A stretch of 64,000 nt of DNA. Source: [Clostridium] polysaccharolyticum. GTDB taxonomy: Bacteria; Bacillota; Clostridia; Lachnospirales; Lachnospiraceae. Location: positions 1 to 64,000 of the forward strand of contig NZ_FOHN01000016.1 in assembly GCF_900111595.1 (NCBI RefSeq). The letters run 5' to 3'. Shown here in pieces: positions 24,772 through 34,880 of this stretch; the first letter of the stretch is position 1; the number at the start of each line of letters is the position of its first letter. The notes under the pieces are model-generated. The model ran no database searches. It was not told the origin of the DNA and saw only the letters and a program-made list of their open reading frames with translations. The translations under genes and the position numbers were made by a program.

Positions 24772-25929
24772 CTAACGCAGTTTGTTCCCATTTTGTTTTC
24801 GTTTCTTTTTTGCTTCATATAATCTTTTGTCTGCTAATGCGATAAGCTCATCTTGATTTTTGCTCTGGCTTTCCCCATATTCCGCATATCCTATGCTAAG
24901 CCAGATATCATATTTCATATCTCCTGCCTGATTGGAAAAAAACACAATATCTTTTATTTCCTGAAGCAGGTTCTCTACTTCCTGTTCATTTTCACGTTCA
25001 CAGACAATGGCGAATTCATCACCGCCATATCTTGCTAAAAAATCATTGTTCTTATAACAGATTTCTCTAAGTATTCCTGCAATTCGGATAATTGCTGCAT
25101 CTCCTTGTGTGTGGCCATAATTATCATTAATTTCTTTAAAAGAATCAATATCCATAAGAATAAAAAACAGCTGTTTCTTTCTTTTCTTGCACAGCCTCAT
25201 ATCCAGATAGTGATTAAGATAGCGGCGGTTGTTTACCCCTGTCAAGCCATCTCTGGTAATCTGCTGGTTTTGTGTATCTACATACACTTTCAGTACGGAA
25301 ATTACTACGCCGACCCAAATCATAGGATATCCGTATACGATTCCCTGCATAATGCTGCCTAACACTGGCCAGATAATAAAGCTTCCCAATGTCTTATATT
25401 CTTTCCTCAGACTTTTCCGTTCTGTATGCTTCCAAGCAGATAATGCCTGCACCTCTGCCCATAATAAGTACCCATAAGCAACCAGCATCGGTAGTGCATA
25501 ATATCGTCCTCTATGGGATTGCTCATTCTTAGATAAGGAAAAAATCCACCCAGTCCATGGACTTAACAAAATAATAACCACCAGAACCACACATGGTATC
25601 ACATACCATTTCAGACAGCGCACTAACCGCTCCTTACTTTCATAAATCTTATAATCTGTATATAGCAGCCATAGCAGCCCTACAATGCCTGTTAAGGTAT
25701 AATACAAAAAATTCAGCACCTTATTAATACCCTGTGATCCTGGAAAATCAAGTCCATCTACTAAAATCCATGCACCATCCGATAAAAAAATACCTGTAAC
25801 GGTCCACATAATCCCCAAAAACAGTCTATCTTCAAACATGATTCCACATTGTTTTTTCACACTGGCTATTAAAAGACTCACACTTATAATGCATATAACG
25901 CATATTTCAAAGTAAAGACTAGTGATCAT
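24772..25929 (-). CDS. Membrane-bound diguanylate cyclase (GGDEF)
   Basis: A 385-residue protein with about seven hydrophobic segments in the first 220 residues and a C-terminal GGDEF domain (about 225-380). The active loop YGGDEFAIVCERENEQE is intact, and FILMDIDSFKEINDNYGH carries the metal-binding Asp and Asn. An RxxD inhibitory site is not obvious. It makes c-di-GMP from GTP, in response to a signal sensed by the membrane part. I chose ATG 25929 behind GAGG; the TTG at 26007 overlapping the neighbouring gene is probably not used. Confidence 0.88.
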   Translation of the reverse strand: MITSLYFEICVICIISVSLLIASVKKQCGIMFEDRLFLGIMWTVTGIFLSDGAWILVDGLDFPGSQGINKVLNFLYYTLTGIVGLLWLLYTDYKIYESKERLVRCLKWYVIPCVVLVVIILLSPWTGWIFSLSKNEQSHRGRYYALPMLVAYGYLLWAEVQALSAWKHTERKSLRKEYKTLGSFIIWPVLGSIMQGIVYGYPMIWVGVVISVLKVYVDTQNQQITRDGLTGVNNRRYLNHYLDMRLCKKRKKQLFFILMDIDSFKEINDNYGHTQGDAAIIRIAGILREICYKNNDFLARYGGDEFAIVCERENEQEVENLLQEIKDIVFFSNQAGDMKYDIWLSIGYAEYGESQSKNQDELIALADKRLYEAKKKRKQNGNKLR

Positions 25930-26003
25930 TTTAAATTCCTCACTCAATCGTGTCTGTACTATACTTATTATATGCCCCTTTGTCTTATACGTGAAAAAAT
26001 CTG

Positions 26004-26678
26004 TCAAAACTTACTTTTAAAAAACGTATTCTCTGCTTCTTCTAAACGTTTATAAAACTGGGTATAGAAATCATTTTCTGTATCATATGGCATGCTAAAA
26101 AACAGCTGAAGAAAATACATGTTAATCTGTTTATAAGCTGCCTGTTCCGTCTGTTTCTGAAGATAAAGTTCCAGCTCTTTTAAAAAATAATGCCACGCAA
26201 CAATATACTCCTGATTCTTCTGGATGTCTGGTGTGTCAATCCATTTGCTCACTTTTACTTTTGTTCTGTTCTTTCTGGAACACTCTTTCGTCTGTAAAAA
26301 ATACTGAAAACTATGATTCCCATAACATCTGCCCAATGGAAACAGCCTGCATATGCCAGGACGGTATGCATGAATACTACAGCGTCCTTCTTCATTTAAA
26401 TAGGCACATTGTTCTTTTTCCCCTGCCATTTTAAGATTTGGCAAAATGATTCCATCCACCACGTTTAATTCCACTGCACCAGATAATAGCTGCTCAAATG
26501 TGCATCTTTCATTTTTCATAATCCGAAACACATCTAATGGATCTAATAGGATAGAATTGCCCATTCCCTTGCAGCAATCCGAGCAGCCTTTGCAATCTTG
26601 ACATCCTGCACGAACCATATCATTCAGTTCATAGATTCTGCCGTCTGATATTTCTTCCAAATTTTCTACTTTTCTCAT
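26004..26678 (-). CDS. YkgJ-family cysteine-cluster protein
   Basis: A 224-residue protein with an N-terminal Cys array, CQDCKGCSDCCKGMG near residue 30, and a second array GRCSIHAYRPGICRLFPLGRC near residue 95. This is the metal (Zn or Fe) chelating pattern of the YkgJ family, whose function is unknown. The remainder is helical. It ends four bases inside the longer reading of the diguanylate cyclase gene and shares its direction. Confidence 0.8.
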   Translation of the reverse strand: MRKVENLEEISDGRIYELNDMVRAGCQDCKGCSDCCKGMGNSILLDPLDVFRIMKNERCTFEQLLSGAVELNVVDGIILPNLKMAGEKEQCAYLNEEGRCSIHAYRPGICRLFPLGRCYGNHSFQYFLQTKECSRKNRTKVKVSKWIDTPDIQKNQEYIVAWHYFLKELELYLQKQTEQAAYKQINMYFLQLFFSMPYDTENDFYTQFYKRLEEAENTFFKSKF

Positions 26679-26812
26679 TTCCTGTCCCCATTCTGCAAAC
26701 TGCTTTTCGTAAGCTGCCTATTCCTCATAAGATGTAATCCTATGATTATTCATTGTACCACATTTTAGACTTAAATTAAATCTTAGAATGTTCTTTTACC
26801 GAACTCTCCTCC

Positions 26813-27409
26813 CTAGTCATTTTTAATTCTGCCCTTCTTCACATTAGGCTCAATAAAGTTCTCTCTTGCATAGTTCCACAGGATTTCTGAGCCTTCCTTT
26901 GTCCGTTCATTTCTCTTTAAAATCTGACTTATATGGACCCCATGTTCGCTCCATGCTTTGCCGTCACTTGCTGCATTTAGCATAGTTGGCTGTACGTTAT
27001 CAAGTGTCCTTGCAAACTTTGCTTCCTTTGTCTCTCTAGCCTCAAATTCTTCCCATAATTCACGGAACTTTTTCTCTTGATCTTTTGGTAATAATCCAAA
27101 AATACGGTCTGCGGCTTTTTCTTCTCTCTCTCTTTGTGTCTCAAGTCCTGCCTCGTCGTACGCATAGGTATCTCCTGCATCAATTTCCACAATATCATGG
27201 ATTAAAAGCATGGTAATGGTCTTTAATACGTCAATTTCTTCATTGGCATATTCACTTAATAAAACTGCCATAATCGCCATGTGCCACGCATGTTCTGCAT
27301 CATTTTCTTTTCTCTTTGCATCTGTCAGGTATGTCTGTCTTCCAATGAATTTTTCCTTGTCTATTTCCTTAATAAATTCAAACTGTTTTTTTAAACGCTC
27401 CATATCCAT
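26813..27409 (-). CDS. HD-domain hydrolase (YfbR/5'-nucleotidase-like)
   Basis: A 198-residue HD protein. The metal site is given by ENDAEHAWHMAIMAVLL (His), LLIHDIVEIDAGD (His-Asp) and a later Asp near TLDNVQP. Length and layout match the single-domain HD hydrolases that dephosphorylate nucleotides. Substrate not determined. Start ATG 27409 follows GGGAGG. It is divergent from luxS. Confidence 0.85.
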   Translation of the reverse strand: MDMERLKKQFEFIKEIDKEKFIGRQTYLTDAKRKENDAEHAWHMAIMAVLLSEYANEEIDVLKTITMLLIHDIVEIDAGDTYAYDEAGLETQREREEKAADRIFGLLPKDQEKKFRELWEEFEARETKEAKFARTLDNVQPTMLNAASDGKAWSEHGVHISQILKRNERTKEGSEILWNYARENFIEPNVKKGRIKND

Positions 27410-27553
27410 ATCGATTCCTCCCGTTTTTGTTATTCCTGTTCTCCTAATGTCACTTTTACAAGTTCTGTCACTTTCATTCCTCCTTATTGCCTTTTTTCTT
27501 TCAGCCTATGTATACACTTTGACAAATCAGAAAAAATAAGTCAAGGTTATTTT

Positions 27554-27583
27554 AAGACATTTTCTCTTTTAATATGTTATAAT
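27554..27583 (+). promoter_or_regulatory. Probable luxS promoter
   Basis: A perfect -10 TATAAT (27578-27583) sits 37 bases upstream of the luxS start. An 18-base spacer leads back to AAGACA as a partial -35. Confidence 0.5.
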
Positions 27584-27620
27584 AAGTGAAATAAATTCAT
27601 TTTAAATAAGGAGTATTATT

Positions 27621-28100
27621 ATGAAGACAATTGCAAGTTTCACAATTGACCATCAGAAACTGCTTCCTGGTGTATATGTGTCCAGAAAAGACAGTGTTGG
27701 AAATGATATGGTAACAACCTTTGATATCCGTATGACCAGACCTAATCATGAACCTGTTATGAATACAGCGGAAATGCATACGATTGAACACCTGGCAGCA
27801 ACTTTCCTAAGAAACCATACCGAGTATGGTACTAAAATTGTTTACTTTGGACCTATGGGATGCAGAACCGGTTTTTATCTGATTTTAGCTGGTGACTATG
27901 AATCCAAAGATATCGTTTTACTTATGACAGAATTATTTCAATTTATAGCAGACTTTACAGGAGACGTTCCTGGTGCTTCTGCTATTGAATGTGGCAATTA
28001 TTTAGATATGAATCTTCCTATGGCAAACTACCTTGCTAAGAAATTCTTAACTGAAGTGTTAGAAGGAATTGATGAGAGCCGGCTGGTTTATCCAGAATAA
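27621..28100 (+). CDS. luxS: S-ribosylhomocysteine lyase
   Basis: A 159-residue LuxS of normal length. The Fe(II) or Zn site is [11 protein letters not shown] (His54, Glu57, His58), and the catalytic cysteine lies in [13 protein letters not shown] (about Cys84). It cleaves S-ribosylhomocysteine to homocysteine and DPD, the precursor of the AI-2 signal, and completes SAH recycling. That is relevant in a genome with this many SAM-using enzymes nearby, though proximity here may be chance. ATG 27621 follows AAGGAG. Monocistronic, ended by the hairpin at 28107-28151. Confidence 0.96.
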   Translation: MKTIASFTIDHQKLLPGVYVSRKDSVGNDMVTTFDIRMTRPNHEPVMNTAEMHTIEHLAATFLRNHTEYGTKIVYFGPMGCRTGFYLILAGDYESKDIVLLMTELFQFIADFTGDVPGASAIECGNYLDMNLPMANYLAKKFLTEVLEGIDESRLVYPE

Positions 28101-28106
28101 GAATCC

Positions 28107-28151
28107 AAAAAGGAGTATCGCACATGTTTACTTGATGCAATACTCCTTTTT
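28107..28151. terminator. Bidirectional terminator between luxS and the MATE gene
   Basis: AAAAAGGAGTAT (28107-28118) pairs perfectly with ATACTCCTTTTT (28140-28151). T-runs are present on both strands, so it serves luxS (plus) and the MATE exporter (minus), which converge here. Confidence 0.9.
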
Positions 28152-28168
28152 GATTGTAAATTTCCACT

Positions 28169-29542
28169 CTAATGCAGCAATTTGTATTCTTTTCCTCGAA
28201 ATTCGTTTACCACCATAGTAATACATACAACTGCTGCCAGGCAGTCAGCAACTGGCCCTGCATACATAATACCATCAATTCCAATAAACAATGGGAAAAT
28301 AATAATTAACGGCAAAAGGAAGATAATCTGTCTAGTAAGCGATAAGAATATGCCTCTTCCTGGTTTCCCAATGGCTGTAAAGAAATTTGAAGTAATTGGC
28401 TGCACAAAATTAATAAAAGTAAAGAACATAAATATTCTAAAATAATTGACTGCAAAGCGAAAATATTCCTCTGTCCCATTTCCAAAAACAGCAATAATAT
28501 TTCTTGGAAAAATCTGAAATAGTGCAAACGCCACAATGGAAAGCACAAGGCCATAAGTCACCGCCGTACGGTAAGCCTCTTTTACACGGCTGTATTTTCC
28601 TGCCCCATAATTGAAACTTACAATTGGCTGAAGTCCCTGTGAAATACCAATAATAAAGGAAAAGAACACCATGCCTACTTTAGAAATAATACCCGCACAC
28701 GCAATTGGAATCGACTCCCCATAAGAAGATAATGAACCATAATGTTTTAAAGAGTTGTTCATGACAATCTGAACAACCATCATGGCAACCTGATTGCTAA
28801 ATGGTGCTGCTCCTAAGGATACAACCTGGCCAATACAGTCCCAATGAATTCCAAGATGCCTCTTTTCTATTTTCACAGTTTTAAAATGTCTCATGTACCA
28901 GATAACCATGAAAAAAGATACAATCTGGCCAATGATGGTTGCATAAGCAGCTCCTGCCATTCCCCATTTTAATCCAAACACAAAAACTGCATCTAAAATC
29001 GTATTAATGACAGCACCTGTCATATTAGAAATCATAGTGAACCTTGGACTGCCATCCGCTCTTACCAGATGTCCACCACCTGTTGCTACTATTAAAAACG
29101 GAAAACCTGCTGCCGTAATTCTTGTATAGGTTTCTGCATAGTGTAATACATTTTCTGGAGAACCAAAAAAACGCAGCATGGATGTAAGAAACAGTTCGGA
29201 AATAATAGTCAGTAGTATTCCCAGTCCGAACATCATCACAACGGCGTTTCCTATAAAATAACCAGCTTTTTCTTTATCTCCATGTCCTAATGTAAGATTA
29301 AATGCAGATGCTCCACCAATACCGAACATTAAAGAAATAGCAATACATGAAATAGATAACGGAAATGCTATATTAGTTGCTGCATTTCCCAAATCCCCCA
29401 CACTATTGCCAATAAAAAACTGGTCTACGATATTGTATAACGCACTGACTAACATCGCAATAATACTTGGTATTGCAAATTGTCCTAAAAGTTTTTTCAC
29501 TGGATCTATGCCCAGTGGATTGCTTTTTATTTTTTCTTCCAT
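28169..29542 (-). CDS. MATE-family multidrug efflux transporter
   Basis: A 457-residue, about 12-helix protein with the pseudo-twofold MATE pattern: LLGQFAIPSIIAMLVSALYN near the start and SLGAAPFSNQVAMMVVQIVM in the middle, plus PIVSFNYGAGKYSRVKEAYR and QPITSNFFTAIGKPGRG. It belongs to the DinF/MepA-like branch and exports cationic compounds using Na+ or H+. Single gene, convergent with luxS. Confidence 0.9.
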   Translation of the reverse strand: MEEKIKSNPLGIDPVKKLLGQFAIPSIIAMLVSALYNIVDQFFIGNSVGDLGNAATNIAFPLSISCIAISLMFGIGGASAFNLTLGHGDKEKAGYFIGNAVVMMFGLGILLTIISELFLTSMLRFFGSPENVLHYAETYTRITAAGFPFLIVATGGGHLVRADGSPRFTMISNMTGAVINTILDAVFVFGLKWGMAGAAYATIIGQIVSFFMVIWYMRHFKTVKIEKRHLGIHWDCIGQVVSLGAAPFSNQVAMMVVQIVMNNSLKHYGSLSSYGESIPIACAGIISKVGMVFFSFIIGISQGLQPIVSFNYGAGKYSRVKEAYRTAVTYGLVLSIVAFALFQIFPRNIIAVFGNGTEEYFRFAVNYFRIFMFFTFINFVQPITSNFFTAIGKPGRGIFLSLTRQIIFLLPLIIIFPLFIGIDGIMYAGPVADCLAAVVCITMVVNEFRGKEYKLLH

Positions 29543-29754
29543 TTTACTTCACCCGTTCATCAGATTTGTACTTTTAAAGTATACCCTTTTGTACATATTT
29601 CTTGCACAACTAATAAAGTTTAGAAGATTTTTTTGAAAAAGTCAAGTTGGTTTGGGATTTTCTATTATTCAAATTAAATCCCTGATTTTCTTCCATTCTC
29701 TTTGCAATTCAATCAAATTCTTTGCTCATCCGTATTGTTTATAATTACAAGATA

Positions 29755-29783
29755 TTGATAGTATTATTGAGATGTGCTAAAAT
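29755..29783 (+). promoter_or_regulatory. Promoter of the glycosyltransferase-methyltransferase gene
   Basis: -35 TTGATA (29755-29760), a 17-base spacer and -10 TAAAAT (29778-29783), 46 bases upstream of the start codon. The rest of the 29543-29829 gap shows nothing else recognisable. Confidence 0.6.
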
Positions 29784-29829
29784 GTTTCGTGGTTATATAC
29801 ATAAAATTGGAAAATAAGGGAGAATAAAT

Positions 29830-31944
29830 ATGAATATATTACTAATAAAAGGTGGTACACAGTATGGCGTATTAAATTACTTTCTGGATCAATTGGGTGA
29901 TGCATTTAAGCAAATGGGACACTCTGTAATGGAATTAAATTTACTAGAGAACGCTATGCAGCAGTATGTTAAACTAAACAGAAAAAAAATAGATATGGCG
30001 GTTATTATGAACGGAATGGCTGCAGATGTACTACATCAGCTTATAGATACGCAACATATTCTTATCTGGAACTTTTTTGTAGATCATCCTGTTTACCATG
30101 AGCAAAGAATACATATGCAATGGCATAATCAAGTAAGTTCTTTTATAGATCTGGACCATTGCTTGTATGTGAATAAGTATTTTAAAAATTGTGAAAGGAC
30201 ATTATTTCTTCCACATGGAGGAAGTGCAGGCACCCAGCTAAAAGAGTATACAGAAAAATCATATTCTGTTGTATTTTTAGGAACTTACAATAGCATAGAG
30301 GAAATAGCAAAAAAATTCAATGCTGTTAATGAAACAATGCAAAATATTTTGTTTACAATTGCTGAGAAGTTGAGTATTGGAACAAATACTTTAGAACAAT
30401 TATTAATAGAAGAATTTGGAAAAGTAGGAATTGAACTAAAAGAACAAGATATTCCAAAAATCATGCAGGAAACAAGCTTTCTAGATAAATATGTGAGAAA
30501 CTTTAACAGAACGCAAATGCTTGAGGTATTAGCTAAAAATCAGATATATGTAGATGTGTTTGGAAATGGATGGGAGAAATATGACAATCCATATCCAGAA
30601 TATATTCGAATTCATCCAGCTGTATCAGTAGAAGAAGGTCTTAATATAATGGCAGATGCTAAGATCGTAATTAATAATTTACCACTGTTTCGAAAAGGCG
30701 GACATGAACGAATTTTTAGTGCCATGCTATCAGGTGCTGTCTGTGTCAGCGAAAAAAATGAATATTTATCAGAGCAATTTATAGAAAATGAAGAAATTGT
30801 TTTTTTTGAGTTTGATAATCTAGATGAACTGCCATTTAAAATCAAGGTATTACTGAATGATACAGAACTAGCTAAGGAAATTGCCCAAAGAGGTCGCATC
30901 AGCACATTAAAAAATCATACATGGGCAAAGCGTGCCCAAGAAATGATAGAATATTATAATACGATACCACATAATTGTTCCAAAAAGTGTATTTCAGAAC
31001 AAACTAAAGAGGATTCTTGTTTTAATCTATTAATACAATTTACTGAAAACAATACTGAAAAGCAGATATCAGAAAAAATTATCGGCTGCTATCGTGGTTA
31101 TGATTTAATGAATTATAGTACAAGAGTACGACTGGAAACAAGTCACCACAATTTTCCATATTGGGGAAAGCTCTCATTAGACCAAGAAGAATTTGAACTA
31201 ATTTACCAAAGGGCATATCATTTAAAACAGCATATGGATGACTTTATCTGGTTATATCAGAGATTAAATGATTGTGCATCAAGAACCATTCTAACAAATG
31301 TATTATATTACTGGATCACATTTGATAATCAATACTTAACAAATTCTTGTGAAAGCAGATATCAGCAGTATTTTGATCACGATATCATTAAAATAAATCA
31401 AAATGACGTTTTTGTAGATATCGGTGCATATAATGGAGATACATTACTAACATTTTTAGACAATTATAAAGAATATAAAAAAATTATCTGCTATGAACTC
31501 GATCCAAACAATTATAAAGAATTAGCAGAAACATCAAAAAACTTTCCTAATATTGAAACCAGAAATAATGCTGTAGGATTGAATCATGGTGAAAAAGTTG
31601 CAGTTAATATACAAGAAGAACGAAGTGTATCTAGTCGAATCAGCAAAAAACAAGAAGATACTGCTCAAAAATTAATAGAAATGGTTTCACTAGATGAAGA
31701 TATCAAAGAAAAAATTACATTTCTTAAAATGGATGTAGAAGGTGCCGAACGAGATATTTTAAGAGGCGCAAGCAGGCATATTAAAGAGGAACACCCTAAG
31801 CTGGCTGTCTGCATTTATCATGGAAATGAAGATTTATGGAAAATAGCAAGAATAATTGATGTTTTAGATGATAGCTATCAATTGTACATAAGGTACTATG
31901 GTGGTACACTATATCCAAATGAAATTGTATTATATGCAATATAA
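29830..31944 (+). CDS. Two-domain protein: CgeB-like glycosyltransferase and FkbM methyltransferase
   Basis: 704 residues. The N-terminal part (about 1-380) resembles CgeB/YkvP-type glycosyltransferases, with VDVFGNGWEKYDNPYPEY, then LNIMADAKIVINNLP and GGHERIFSAMLSGAVCVSE. A helical linker follows. The C-terminal part (about 515-700) is a FkbM-family methyltransferase: DVFVDIGAYNGDTLLTFL, IICYELDPNNYKEL and FLKMDVEGAERDILRGASR. Such fusions usually decorate and methylate sugars on surface polymers or flagellin. No partner genes are adjacent. AT-rich and adenine-rich composition differs from its neighbours, suggesting acquisition. Start ATG 29830 lies behind GGGAG. Confidence 0.82.
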   Translation: MNILLIKGGTQYGVLNYFLDQLGDAFKQMGHSVMELNLLENAMQQYVKLNRKKIDMAVIMNGMAADVLHQLIDTQHILIWNFFVDHPVYHEQRIHMQWHNQVSSFIDLDHCLYVNKYFKNCERTLFLPHGGSAGTQLKEYTEKSYSVVFLGTYNSIEEIAKKFNAVNETMQNILFTIAEKLSIGTNTLEQLLIEEFGKVGIELKEQDIPKIMQETSFLDKYVRNFNRTQMLEVLAKNQIYVDVFGNGWEKYDNPYPEYIRIHPAVSVEEGLNIMADAKIVINNLPLFRKGGHERIFSAMLSGAVCVSEKNEYLSEQFIENEEIVFFEFDNLDELPFKIKVLLNDTELAKEIAQRGRISTLKNHTWAKRAQEMIEYYNTIPHNCSKKCISEQTKEDSCFNLLIQFTENNTEKQISEKIIGCYRGYDLMNYSTRVRLETSHHNFPYWGKLSLDQEEFELIYQRAYHLKQHMDDFIWLYQRLNDCASRTILTNVLYYWITFDNQYLTNSCESRYQQYFDHDIIKINQNDVFVDIGAYNGDTLLTFLDNYKEYKKIICYELDPNNYKELAETSKNFPNIETRNNAVGLNHGEKVAVNIQEERSVSSRISKKQEDTAQKLIEMVSLDEDIKEKITFLKMDVEGAERDILRGASRHIKEEHPKLAVCIYHGNEDLWKIARIIDVLDDSYQLYIRYYGGTLYPNEIVLYAI

Positions 31945-32033
31945 CATCGTCAATTTAATCCTTCCAAAAAATTTATTATTTTAAATTTAATATTTGCCAA
32001 AATTGTCATTTATAATAAACTTCAGATTAGGAT

Positions 32034-32073
32034 AAAATAGTTCTAGAAACGACAATTTCTAGAACTATTTTTT
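32034..32073. terminator. Bidirectional terminator
   Basis: AAAATAGTTCTAGAAA (32034-32049) pairs perfectly with TTTCTAGAACTATTTT (32056-32071). It lies between the convergent glycosyltransferase gene and the nitroreductase gene and carries T-runs on both strands. Confidence 0.9.
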
Positions 32074-32105
32074 GTATCTAGCTGCAATAAACCACCTTAT
32101 TCCAT

Positions 32106-32621
32106 TTATACCCGAACTATATAATTCTCTTTTCTTGGCTTTGCTGGTGCCTCTGTTTCTGCATATCCAAGAATGCAATGTCCAATTCCTTCATAGTCTC
32201 CTTCAATTCCCCATTCTTTTAACATTGCTTTCCCTTCCTGGCTTTCAAATACTTCTTTTGCTCTGTGTATCCAGCAAGAACCTAAACCAATGGCATGAGC
32301 TGCATTCATAAGATTGCCAAGAACCAAACTTCCATCTTCCTTATATGTGCTTCTTGTCTTATCTGCTAATACGATTACAACAGTTGGAGCTCCATAAAAT
32401 GGATCTGTATCCACTCCCATTACCGCTGCATTCATGGCAGACAGTTTTTTTATGATCTCAGGTTTCTGTACCACAACCATGACCGGAGACTGCATCCCCA
32501 TTCCTGTAGGTGCATACATGCCTGCTTCTAGCACTGCATTTAATTCCTCATCTTTAATCTGCTCTGGCTTATAGTTCCGGCAGCTTCTTCTTGTTTTTAA
32601 ATCCATTAATGTTTCTTTCAT
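32106..32621 (-). CDS. Nitroreductase-family protein
   Basis: A 171-residue FMN-dependent nitroreductase-like protein. The N-terminal FMN phosphate loop is MDLKTRRSCRNYKPEQI, and GMYAPTGMGMQSPVMVVVQ and GLGSCWIHRAKEVF fit the family. Small size matches NfsA/FRP-like single-domain enzymes that reduce nitro groups, quinones or flavins with NAD(P)H. It is 21 bases downstream of the MFS gene. Confidence 0.88.
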   Translation of the reverse strand: MKETLMDLKTRRSCRNYKPEQIKDEELNAVLEAGMYAPTGMGMQSPVMVVVQKPEIIKKLSAMNAAVMGVDTDPFYGAPTVVIVLADKTRSTYKEDGSLVLGNLMNAAHAIGLGSCWIHRAKEVFESQEGKAMLKEWGIEGDYEGIGHCILGYAETEAPAKPRKENYIVRV

Positions 32622-32642
32622 TTCTGTATTTCCTCTCTTAAA

Positions 32643-33842
32643 TTATTTTTTAGAAACCTTTGGCTTCCTGTCTTTTTTATATAGTATAACACAAAACAAA
32701 GCAAACAAGACAGGATAAATAATTGCCACTAAAATTCCTGTCTTTAGGCTTCTACCTGATAATCCATATACATTTCCTACGGTAGTAGGACCTATGGAAC
32801 ATCCCAAATCCCCTGCCAAAGCCAAATAAGCAAACATAGCAGTTCCACCGCCTCTTAACTTTGCTGAAGACATGCTAAAAGTTCCTGGCCAGAGAACACC
32901 CACTGAAAATCCACAGATACCACAGCCTATCAGTCCCATAGCTGGTAAGGTTGTAAATACAATGATCAGATAGCTTGCAACACACAGTATTCCACTTCCT
33001 AATAGAACCTTTTGCAAACTCACTTTATTCCCAAAGTTTCCGTATATGGCACGGGATGTTCCCATCATAATAGCAAAGAACATTGGCCCTGCTAAATCTC
33101 CAATGGTTTTCGAAACCCCTAGGCCCATTTCTGCAAATGCGGATGCCCACTGGCTGACTGCCTGCTCACTAGCACCTGCACATACCATTAACACCACCAT
33201 TAGCCAGAAAGTTTTACTAACAGCTAACTCTTTCACCATTAAGCCAGTTTCTCCGTCTTCTAGTAAACTTCCTATTGGAACCTTTGCAAAAAAGACAGCA
33301 TTTGCAAATGGAATTACTGCCCATAACAGGGCAAGAATCTTCCAATGATGAATTCCCACTAATGAAAAGAATATTGTAGATAACAATACTACGGCTACAT
33401 GTCCCCAGCAATAGAAAGAATGCAAAAGACTCATGGCAGCTTCTTTATTATCACTTGGACAAGCTTCCACAATAGGGCTTACTAACACTTCTAACAATCC
33501 ACCACCAATTGCATATATAATAACTGCTGTCATTAAGCCTGTAAATGGATCGGAGCATAAATCTGGCAGTATTACTAGTGCCAAGAAACCTAAAACTGTC
33601 ATAACATGTGCTATGATAATGGATATTCGATATCCTGCTTTATCTATAATTGGCGGTGATATGAAATCTACTATAAGCTGTACTCCAAAGTTAAAGGTTA
33701 CTAGAAAAGTTATCTTAGTAATAGGGATTCCGTATGCAGACTGAAATGTTAAAAATAACAAAGGGATAAAATTGTTGACAATTGCTTGTACTATATAGCC
33801 AACAAAGCAGGCGTACATGGTAGATTTGTAAGTCGATTTCAT
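32643..33842 (-). CDS. Major facilitator superfamily transporter
   Basis: A 399-residue, 12-helix MFS protein. Recognisable parts are an N-terminal YACFVGYIVQAIVNNFIPLL helix, a half-way loop (KVPIGSLLEDGETGLMVKEL) and the FAIMMGTSRAIYGNFGNKVS loop in the second half. It resembles FucP/sugar or drug MFS members; substrate unknown. I chose ATG 33842, six bases behind AAGGAG, over an earlier start 14 codons upstream. Co-directional with the nitroreductase gene. Confidence 0.82.
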   Translation of the reverse strand: MKSTYKSTMYACFVGYIVQAIVNNFIPLLFLTFQSAYGIPITKITFLVTFNFGVQLIVDFISPPIIDKAGYRISIIIAHVMTVLGFLALVILPDLCSDPFTGLMTAVIIYAIGGGLLEVLVSPIVEACPSDNKEAAMSLLHSFYCWGHVAVVLLSTIFFSLVGIHHWKILALLWAVIPFANAVFFAKVPIGSLLEDGETGLMVKELAVSKTFWLMVVLMVCAGASEQAVSQWASAFAEMGLGVSKTIGDLAGPMFFAIMMGTSRAIYGNFGNKVSLQKVLLGSGILCVASYLIIVFTTLPAMGLIGCGICGFSVGVLWPGTFSMSSAKLRGGGTAMFAYLALAGDLGCSIGPTTVGNVYGLSGRSLKTGILVAIIYPVLFALFCVILYKKDRKPKVSKK

Positions 33843-33942
33843 TGTTTTCTCCTTTTCAATATCCATTTTATATGTTCTAAGCATTGGCTCAATTTGTTAT
33901 AAAATCTTCTTTCTAATGTACTTAAAAAGGCTAAAGCCCATA

Positions 33943-33976
33943 ATAAAAACCCCTCCACAGCAGAGCTGTGAAGGGG
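33943..33976 (-). terminator. Terminator of the rplM-rpsI operon
   Basis: On the minus strand CCCCTTCACAG pairs with CTGTGGAGGGG (one G-U), followed by TTTTTATTATGG. It begins 44 bases after the rpsI stop. Confidence 0.88.
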
Positions 33977-34020
33977 CAGTATATCCGATATAAACTTCTC
34001 TCGCATACCCATTCTGAAAA

Positions 34021-34413
34021 CTAACGTTTGGAGAACTGAGGTGCACGACGAGCCGCTTTTAAACCATATTTCTTTCTTTCTTTCATACGAGGATCTCTTG
34101 TTAAGAAACCAGCTTTCTTTAATACTGGACGATAATCTGCATCTGCTTGTAATAAAGCTCTGGAGATTCCGTGACGGATGGCACCAGCCTGGCCTGTAAA
34201 TCCACCACCATGAACGTTTACTAAAACGTCAAATTTTTCAGTTGTTTCTGTCGCAACTAATGGCTGACGAACAACTAATTTTAAAGTTTCAAGACCAAAG
34301 TACTCATCCATATCTTTTTTATTGATAACAACTTTACCTGTACCTGGTACTAAATATACTCTAGCAACACTGCTCTTTCTTCTACCTGTTCCGTAATATC
34401 TTGCACTAGCCAA
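34021..34413 (-). CDS. rpsI: 30S ribosomal protein S9
   Basis: 130 residues, full length, beginning [20 protein letters not shown] and ending in the conserved [17 protein letters not shown] tail that reaches the P-site tRNA. It follows rplM by 26 bases, the usual pair. Confidence 0.97.
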   Translation of the reverse strand: MASARYYGTGRRKSSVARVYLVPGTGKVVINKKDMDEYFGLETLKLVVRQPLVATETTEKFDVLVNVHGGGFTGQAGAIRHGISRALLQADADYRPVLKKAGFLTRDPRMKERKKYGLKAARRAPQFSKR

Positions 34414-34439
34414 TGTTATTTCCTCCTTTCACACCCAAA

Positions 34440-34880
34440 TTAATATCTTTTCTGAAGTTCAAGAACTTCTGGTTTTTGAGCTGCATTATCATGTTCCGGA
34501 CCTGCATAAACATGTAATTTTTTAATCATGCTTCTTCCTAAAGGTCCTTTTGGAAGCATCCCTTTAACTGCAAGGGTAATAACATCTTCAGGCTTTTTAG
34601 CCATCATCTCTTTTAATGTTGTTTCTTTCATGCCACCAACATAATCGCTATGACGGTAATAGATTTTCTGTTCCATTTTCTTGCCTGTAACTTTGATCTT
34701 TTCAGCATTAACTACGATTACGTTATCACCGCAGTCCATATGTGGTGTATAAATTGGTTTATTTTTTCCTCTTAAAATCTTTGCAACTTCCGAGCAAAGA
34801 CGACCTAATGTCTGATCTTGAGCATCAATAACATACCATTTTCTTTCAATGTTAGATGCACTAGCCATAAAACTCTTCAT
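34440..34880 (-). CDS. rplM: 50S ribosomal protein L13
   Basis: 146 residues, typical length, with [20 protein letters not shown] near the start and [19 protein letters not shown]. It binds 23S rRNA early in assembly. It has its own promoter (35005-35033) with a leader of about 115 bases, where L13 self-regulation is known in Bacillus; I do not see a clear L13 leader structure here. Strong GGAGG ribosome site. Confidence 0.97.
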   Translation of the reverse strand: MKSFMASASNIERKWYVIDAQDQTLGRLCSEVAKILRGKNKPIYTPHMDCGDNVIVVNAEKIKVTGKKMEQKIYYRHSDYVGGMKETTLKEMMAKKPEDVITLAVKGMLPKGPLGRSMIKKLHVYAGPEHDNAAQKPEVLELQKRY

